A stretch of DNA of 64,000 bases from Kondoa malvinella (lineage: Eukaryota; Basidiomycota; Agaricostilbomycetes; Agaricostilbales; Kondoaceae), in contig BCIM01000001.1 in assembly GCA_039545315.1 (NCBI GenBank), positions 2,575,783-2,639,782 of the forward strand. The letters run 5' to 3'. Made by a program: the position numbers and the translations under genes. The notes beneath the pieces are model-generated. The model was not told where the DNA came from and ran no database searches. It saw only the letters and a list, made by a program, of their open reading frames with translations. Below are positions 57,451 to 64,000 of this stretch, in pieces; the stretch's first letter is position 1; each line of letters opens with the position of its first letter.

Positions 57451-60400
57451 ATGAGTCTACGAGATGCTCTCTTGCGCGAAGGTCGCGATATCGCCGTCGA
57501 GGTCAACCAACGCGCTCTAATCGATAAAATACTATCGAGATATTCTGGAGAGTCTGTTGTATTCCGTGAACTGCTTCAGAACGCCGATGATGCAAGCTCG
57601 ACAGAAGCCAAGATTGTCTTCCAGTCGCTTGAGCCGATTGATGGCTTTCCGTCGCTCAAAGACGTGCGGATGAAGAGCGTTACAGTCAGAAACAATGGCC
57701 ACGTCTTTACGGATAACGACTGGACTAGGCTGCGCAAGATAGCAGAAGGCAATCCGGATGAAGACAGTAAGTTTTGCAGTTTCGTCAGGTAGCTAGGTCG
57801 GTCCGCTGATGCTCACTATTAGAAATCGGAGCATTTGGTGTCGGGTTCTACTCTCTATTTTCTCTAGCCGAAGAACCAGTGGTCTCATCTGGTCCTCTCG
57901 TCTACCTCTTCCACTGGCGAGGAGGAGGTGACCAGCTCTTTGTCAAGGAAGGCAAGAATCCGAACGTCCGGACCGATGTGACAGAGGAAGGCAAGCCATG
58001 GACGACCTTCGAGATTGGTCTTCGCGAGCCGGCACCTATGCCTGATGTCCTACCTTTCTGTCGCTTTCTCGCCAACGCACTCGCGTTCACCAACTCTCTA
58101 CGAACAATATCGCTATACGTCAACGATCATTGTCTTTGTACACTTACCAAGAAGCTCGCTCCTACTCGACCTGTTCCTTCTATACCCGGTCTGCAGATGT
58201 TTTCGCCTTCCAAGATAATGACAATCAAGAATGTCGACTTTCTCCCTGTTCAGATCGATTGTAAAGTTATGCAATGGGCGACTTACTCTCCTGCTCCGCT
58301 AGCAAAGGCTATGTCAGCCCCAATGAACTTTACAGCCAAGCTTTTCGCTTCTTTCAACACCTCTTCCTCTTCATCTCAGCCTCAAGTACAAGCTGCGCCG
58401 ATAGACAAAGCCGAAATCCTTTCTGCTTCTCTCTTCCTTCGCATGGTCTCTGCCAATATAACAGTCTCAATTCCTTCAACTTTAGGCAAAGAGCTCGAAC
58501 GCGCAACCAAGAAGCCGCCACCCCGGAATACCCTCGTACAAATGCTGTATAGCTCAAAGTCCGAATTCGACGCGACAAACGTGGACTCGACTGAAGGGGC
58601 CAAGACGGTTTTTGCGGGATTGTTGAGCGATTTGAAGGTGCAGGGAAGGGTAGCGATTGGGTTCATGACGCACCAGACTACGGGCTGTGCGGCTTCTATT
58701 GGCGCGCGCTTTATTCCTACGGTGGAGAGAGAGGTATGTCAATTGAATGAGAACAAATGAAAAGCTGACAGTATGGCAGAGTCTGGATTTACAAGCGGCT
58801 TATGTGAAGGACTGGAACACAGAGTTGGTCCGCTACACTTTACAGTCGTAGACTGTTCGTCGCTCATACTTGCTCCAATTCCCGCAGTTGTCGACGGCAG
58901 GCATCCTGTCTCGTTTCGTGTATGAAGATGAGATGCGCGAGGTCGCTCAGCTATGGAAAAGACTGCCTGTCGATGTTGTTCCCGACTCGCCCGAGAAAAA
59001 TGCATTGCTCAAGCAAGCTATTCATGCGGCTCGATTCTTTACGTTCACTGGCTCGACACCGTCCAGTGCTGTCTCAGCTACGCAAGAAGCGGCATTCTAT
59101 CAAGCTGACAAAAATCGGCAGCTCACCGTCATCACATCAGAAGGCCCGGCTTCATCTGCCAAAGCGCGTATGCCAAACAAAGAGCTCAGCACGTTTATAA
59201 AGACCACACCCACTATTTCTCAAGAAGCTCTCGACGCTGCCGGACCCTTCTTCGACGAACTCAGGTCACGAAATATGATATCCGACATCACTATCGATGA
59301 CATCGTGCAAGAGCTGTCAACTCGAGCTCTACCAGTAACAGAGATGATCTCAGCTCTACAATGGTGGATTAAGCTGTCTTTCAATCGAGATTATGCACCT
59401 CACATGAAGACTCGCTTCATCAATTCGGCCATGATCAGCTTGGACACTGGCACTCCGCAAGAACGGATCGTCCCACTCAATTCAATCAAGTACTACCTCG
59501 ATCCCAGACTAGTGCCTACCGATCTTCCTCTGCCGCCAGACGTCTTGCCTTATAGTGTCTCGAAGAGCCTCCGAACAAGCGATCTTCTCAACGTCTTCGA
59601 ATGGAAAGAGCTGCCTATCACCAGCGAGATTACTTTCCTTCTTTCGCCAGCTATGACTGCTTCTGGCCAACTCGAGACGAACATGCTAATGTCACCGCAC
59701 TTTAGCGAGAAAGTCTTTCTCTCGCTCGCCAAATCATTCTCCAACTTTTCAGCACCTGTTCAGAAGGAACTTGGAGCTCTACTGAAGGACGTCCCCTGCT
59801 TACCTACAAAGCATGGTCTTCGAGCACCCTCAAAGTCCTACTTCAGCAATATCTCATCTCTCAATTTTGAAGATCTCGATACTGCTCAGTTCCCCAGTGG
59901 TGTAGTGATCAAGGGCAACCTAGAGAAACTTCTAGCTGCAGCAGGTCTACAAAGACATGTCGACCTACAAATCATCTTCTCTCGACTGTTCGGCAGTGGT
60001 TCCTGGTCATCTTATGACCTTGTTAAGTATCTCGTCAGTGTGCAAGAGACTCTCTCGGCGGATGAGGTAGACAAGTTGCGCAAGACTTCTTGGCTACCCA
60101 AGGAAGGACAGCCAGAACCCGAAGCTGGAACCAAGCCCGTCCGTTTCAAGGCGTCAGAGCTATTCGAGCCACTGCAGAACTTTCGTGGCTTACAGCTTCC
60201 TCTCCTTGGCTGGCAAGGACGCTGGGCTTCCAGCTCTCGCGAAGCCGCGTTCCTGTTTCTAATAGGTCTGCAACGGAAGCCCTCTGCAAGTACAATTTTG
60301 ACTCTCGCTTCCGATCTGAGAGATGCAGAGAAGCGGCGTCAAGCTTTGGCCTACTTCTTGTCGTCCTATACATCAGGCGGTTTCTCGCAATGGGCGCCTA

Positions 60401-62974
60401 AAGACGTGGATCTGGCATTTATCCCCTGCATGTTGGCAGATGGCAGCACTGGGCTAGGCAAGCCTCAAGAGGTGTATTCGAATCAGGCCTGCAGTATCAT
60501 CGGGTTCAAGGTGAGGCAGTTCTTAGGCAGTTCAAATTTAGCTCATACTTGATCTTCAGGTCTTGCATCCCTCTATGACTGTAGAAGCTCCGAAATTCAA
60601 GCTTGCTAGCGATCCCAAGCCTGCTCAGCTCATACAACAGCTGGAGAAGAGTCCACCGCCTGATCGCCAGACTGCCGATCCAATCTTTGCCTACTTGGCA
60701 AGTCGAATCAACACCTTCACGGCAGGCGATTGCAGCAAGCTGAATGACCTGTCGTTCATCCCGGCTGAGAAGGGGACCAAAGGCAGCGAGGCTCACTTCG
60801 CGCCCAACAAGTGCTTCTTTTTCTCCAGCGAAACTTCAGCTGTCTTCGCCTCTGTTTTCTCATTCGTCTCTTACGAAGGCGCCGCAAAGTCCTTCTTGTC
60901 AGCCTGTGGCGTTCTTGATGCTCCTAATCCTCGACAGGTGGCCCAAATGCTCGTTGATGAACCCTCTCGCTTCCTGGCCCTAGCTGGCAACGCCGAAGCA
61001 TATCTGCAGATCATCAGGCAGATTGCAACTACCGCTCATTCGTTGCCTACTTCGCTCCTTCAGTCTATGCGTCGTAGACCCTTCTTTCTCACCACTCGAC
61101 GGGCACCAAGATCAGACAAGCTTTCACTAGAAGACGATGACGAGGATGAAGACGACTCTAGTCCTGCTCTGGTGCAACTCACAGCGCCTGTTAACACTGT
61201 TGTGATAGATGATATCACTCTCGGGCGCTTGTTCTGTGAAGTGGAAGCCTCGCCGCAAGAAGATTTGCTGGAGGTATTCGTCGAGAAATTGGGAGCTGTG
61301 CGCATATCGACTCTAGTCAAAACGACTTACAAAGCTGCCGGCGCCGCACGTCCTTCCACTTCTCGAAGTGAAGCAGTCAGCAAGCTGGTGAAAGAACGGT
61401 CTGTCAGCTCCTTTACAGGCGAAAATGGCTAACTGAGATCGCTCACAGCGCACAGTTGTTCCTTCACGAGCGCGAGACGGTCACACGAAATGAAGTTTTG
61501 AAGAGTGCTGATTGGATCAAAAACAACTTGCGCGTTGTCGAAGTGCCTGGCCTATCGATCAACCAGACAATCGGTTTCGCCTCTTTGCACAAGACTGTCA
61601 GCAGGCAGACAAGCGCTGCTGCGAGCATGGACAGAGGATCACTCGTCCTGTCAATCAACGGCAGCATCCCCGAGACGGATTGGTTCGAAGTATCGTACGT
61701 CGAATATGATGTGCTGTATGCAGAGCTGATCAAAGACATAGAGCGGTCTTATGCCGGAATATTCTTGCCAAACAACGCATCAAGTCAGTTGTCACTCTCG
61801 CTTTACATAGAGTGCTAACTCAAAGGAACAGCGATGCATTATTGTTGATGACGCTGTTATCAACGGATCTGCAAACATTGAGGCGACGCGGCTTCGCAGT
61901 GAACAGAATACTCAACGCTCGTAAAGCGGAAAGAGAAGCAAAGGCCGAAGGTGTTCGTCAGCAGCAGCATCAAGAAGAGCTACAACGGCTGAAAGAGCGC
62001 GAGATGGCCGCAGCGATGCCACCACAGCAAGATGCTCTGCTTCCTTCCTCAAGCCAGAACACAGAAGTTCAATCACAAGGGACTCCCGAACCTACAGAGG
62101 ACAAGCGTCCTGGCGCATTGTTCAGCAATCTGCGAAAGAAGTGGGGCAATAGCGGCAACTCGAGACCACCTCCTGCAGCACTGCCAAGCCCTGCACCAGC
62201 TTCCGAGCAATCGCGCGCGCCTATACCTACGCAAAGCAAGACCCCCTTGACCAACTCAAGCGGTGATGCGACACCCCTCACCGAAATTCGCCAGAATGTG
62301 CTCAAGGCCATTCAGGCGTCCCGTCCCGACCAAGCTGAAAGTATTCGCAATAACGCAGACATTCGCAAAGTCAAGGAAAGCGAAGGCAGCTACTGCGATT
62401 CTTCTGCAGCTACCGATCTACTCTTTGTCGCCTCAATCGCTGGTTTCCGCTTCTACTGCAGCAAAGATGTCCAAAGCTCCGAGAAAGTGATCATGGAGTA
62501 TGCGAATGCTCTTCGTAGGTTCTGTACTCTCGTCGTGGCACCTCTTGGCAAGGTTTTCAACCTCGATCCCAAGGCAGTCCATGTGTTCTACGATCTTGTT
62601 GGACCTTTGATCGCTTTCAATCGCAATGGCTCGCTCTTTCTCAATCTGTACGTGTGTTTGCACACGAAACAGAAACAAGCTAATAGCATTCGTAGGCGAT
62701 ACTACCTGAGTTGGCACGACGCTGGCGTCCAGTCCGGCAATCTAGAGGACGCCCTCTTGTCAAATTACTTCTCTCTCGCACACGAGATCGCTCACAATGT
62801 CGTCGCCGATCATGGCTCGGAACATGAGTTCTGGAGTTCCAACATTGCCGAAGGCTGTTTCCTCAAGATGGCACAGTAGGCCCTCTTTTGTTCATGCAAT
62901 CACCTGCTGATATACTGGCATGCAGATATCTGGCAACCCTGGAACAGCGGAAGCAGAAGTTGGTGGATGTATGA
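57451..62974 (+). CDS. Sacsin-like GHKL ATPase (DUF3684 family) with C-terminal HExxH
   Basis: Protein of about 1,680 aa in roughly nine exons. The N-terminal ATPase domain resembles Hsp90/sacsin: VFRELLQNADDASSTEAKIV (N-box Glu/Asn), SVTVRNNGHVFTDNDWTRLR and KIGAFGVGFYSLFSLAEEPV (glycine-rich lid). The long middle (SIGARFIPTVERESLDLQAA, then large exons 58870-60510 and 60560-61420) is typical of fungal DUF3684 proteins. After a charged linker (VNRILNARKAEREAKAEGVR, then a Pro/Ser-rich segment) a final domain includes FCTLVVAPLGKVFNLDPKAV, HVFYDLVGPLIAFNRNGSLF and YFSLAHEIAHNVVADHGSEH. The HEIAH motif at 62781-62795 with following His residues looks like a zinc site. The last intron (62877-62929) leads to YLATLEQRKQKLVDV. 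Probably a chaperone-like ATPase; client unknown. Confidence 0.83.
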
Positions 62975-63150
62975 ATGGACAATCATTACTTGTAAATACG
63001 CGTCTAGCATAGCATAACACGGACTCTTGTACTAACTACTACATGCTTGTATACATAATAAATAACCCATTGGTATTGTTACAAATTCCGACATACTCTG
63101 CCTCCGAGTCCAAACGATGATACTGTACTATGCAAATCACTCCAAACAGA
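62975..63150. terminator. Convergent 3' ends
   Basis: 176 bp between convergent stops. AT-rich with AATAAATAA at about 63056-63064, which could serve as a polyadenylation signal for the sacsin-like gene. Confidence 0.4.
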
Positions 63151-64000
63151 CTACGACTTTTTCGAGCAGCACGACTTCTTTATCGGAGCAGGTTGGTATT
63201 CGCTGAATCCAGAAGCTGTCGAGTCTGAAAAAGCGAAAAGAGCCGGATCAACTGGAATATCTTCCAAAAGTCTTGCCCTTTTCCTTTTCGGCTCTTGCTC
63301 ACTTTCTACCTCCTGATACACACTCTCTTGCCAACTCGACACAGTAGTCCCAACCGGCATTGGACCAAGCAGCGATTCGACAAAACCCCGATCATAAGGG
63401 TCAATGTTTGGATCGCGATCGTCCGGTAGACCAAGAGAATCGTGTAGGGCTTGCAAGTGCGCACAACCACAATTATCACCGCATTTACAACTTGGTCCGC
63501 AGCCTGTACAGCTTGCTTCTGTTGGTAATGTAGTAGCAAACTGATCTGAAGGCAGAGTTGGTTGAGGTGATTTGGAAAGGAGGTGTGGTGGAATGAGGAT
63601 ATCGCCAAAGAGCCAGTCGGAAAAGGGTACGGGAGAAGGTTGGGAGATTGTATCGACGGCTGAAAGATCGAGGTTGGGGAAAGGTAGTCCAGATGGGCTG
63701 TAATCGACCGGCGAGTACGGCGCAGACATGGACTGAAGAAATTTGTTTTGCTGGTAGTCCGGGTACACCATAGGGAAATTCGAAGAATATTGCGAGTCGG
63801 AAAAGCCGCTTGAAGAAGAGGATTGCATCATGCCTGAACTTGATCCAAGTGATGGAGTAGAGGGTAAGCTGTATGCTGAGAAATCGCCATAGGGTGGGTA
63901 GGTAGGTGTCTTGTGAGGTAATTCGGGTACAGCAAAGATTTCAGCCTTCTTTGAGCAACATGAACCGCTTGGGATTGGTTGGGCCATCATATCGGGAGGT
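63151..64000 (-). CDS. Cys-rich, copper-fist-type regulator, C-terminal part
   Basis: Partial: the frame is open to the right-hand edge, so the N-terminus lies outside the window. The visible 280 or so residues are Ser/Pro/Gln-rich and contain SGSCCSKKAEIF near the beginning, a cysteine cluster CTGCGPSCKCGDNCGCAHLQ in the middle and KKSCCSKKS at the very end. Cys clusters of the CxC/CxxxCxC type and a repeated CCSKK sequence are typical of copper-sensing factors of the Mac1/Cuf1/Grisea group, whose N-terminal copper fist would be expected in the missing part. A basic nuclear-localisation-like stretch (EPKRKRARLL) is also present. A copper-responsive regulator is therefore likely but not proven from this part. 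Confidence 0.65.
   Translation of the reverse strand, partial: PPDMMAQPIPSGSCCSKKAEIFAVPELPHKTPTYPPYGDFSAYSLPSTPSLGSSSGMMQSSSSSGFSDSQYSSNFPMVYPDYQQNKFLQSMSAPYSPVDYSPSGLPFPNLDLSAVDTISQPSPVPFSDWLFGDILIPPHLLSKSPQPTLPSDQFATTLPTEASCTGCGPSCKCGDNCGCAHLQALHDSLGLPDDRDPNIDPYDRGFVESLLGPMPVGTTVSSWQESVYQEVESEQEPKRKRARLLEDIPVDPALFAFSDSTASGFSEYQPAPIKKSCCSKKS

Overview
This window is nuclear DNA of a fungus, most likely a basidiomycete. Almost every gene is broken by short spliceosomal introns of about 37-60 nt. They have GT(A/C)AGT-like donors, CTGAC/CTAAC/TACTAAT-like branch sites and CAG/TAG acceptors. The gene set is typically fungal: a WOPR-domain regulator, the alpha-aminoadipate lysine pathway enzyme homocitrate synthase, a copper-fist-like factor and secreted CAZymes. 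The basidiomycete assignment is an inference from intron style and gene content. I saw no transposons, rRNA or CRISPR. One tRNA gene is present. Gene models were joined by hand from splice signals and family motifs.

Layout. 1-8 kb: acylcarnitine carrier (-), Pcl-type cyclin (+), Hikeshi/OPI10 (-), WOPR regulator (+). 8.4-13.1 kb: one very large multi-domain glycosyltransferase (+), the most unusual gene here. 13-18 kb: SDR oxidoreductase (-), U3 snoRNP WD40 protein RRP9 (+), F-box/LRR-like protein (-). 18-24 kb: secreted aspartic protease (+) and a tandem pair of M20 amidohydrolase/dipeptidase genes (+). 24.9-32.3 kb: homocitrate synthase (+), a possible small membrane ORF (-), AIM41/YqeY (-), an Ost-alpha/TMEM184 membrane protein (+) and a tubulin-tyrosine-ligase-like ATP-grasp protein (-). 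32.7-40.5 kb: polysaccharide lyase 14-like (+), a small basic protein (+), a second LRR-like protein (-), a PhyH dioxygenase (-) and a GH26-like hydrolase (+). 40.6-44.6 kb: C1-tetrahydrofolate synthase (+). 45-50 kb: tRNA-Arg(CCG), a LtrA-family membrane protein (+) and a Ser-rich acidic protein (-). 50-57 kb: SWI1/ARID subunit (+), RING-CH ubiquitin ligase (-), DUF1275 membrane protein (+) and a small secreted protein (-). 57.4-63 kb: a sacsin-like GHKL ATPase ending in an HExxH motif (+). 63.1 kb to the end: C-terminal part of a Cys-rich, copper-fist-type regulator (-).

Most genes are housekeeping or single-copy and functionally unrelated to their neighbours, as is usual in fungi. Themes worth noting are extreme exon structure (7-, 12- and 16-nt micro-exons, two GC-AG introns), intron differences between the tandem M20 copies, one gene apparently encoding both mitochondrial and cytosolic C1-THF synthase, and the multi-catalytic glycosyltransferase.
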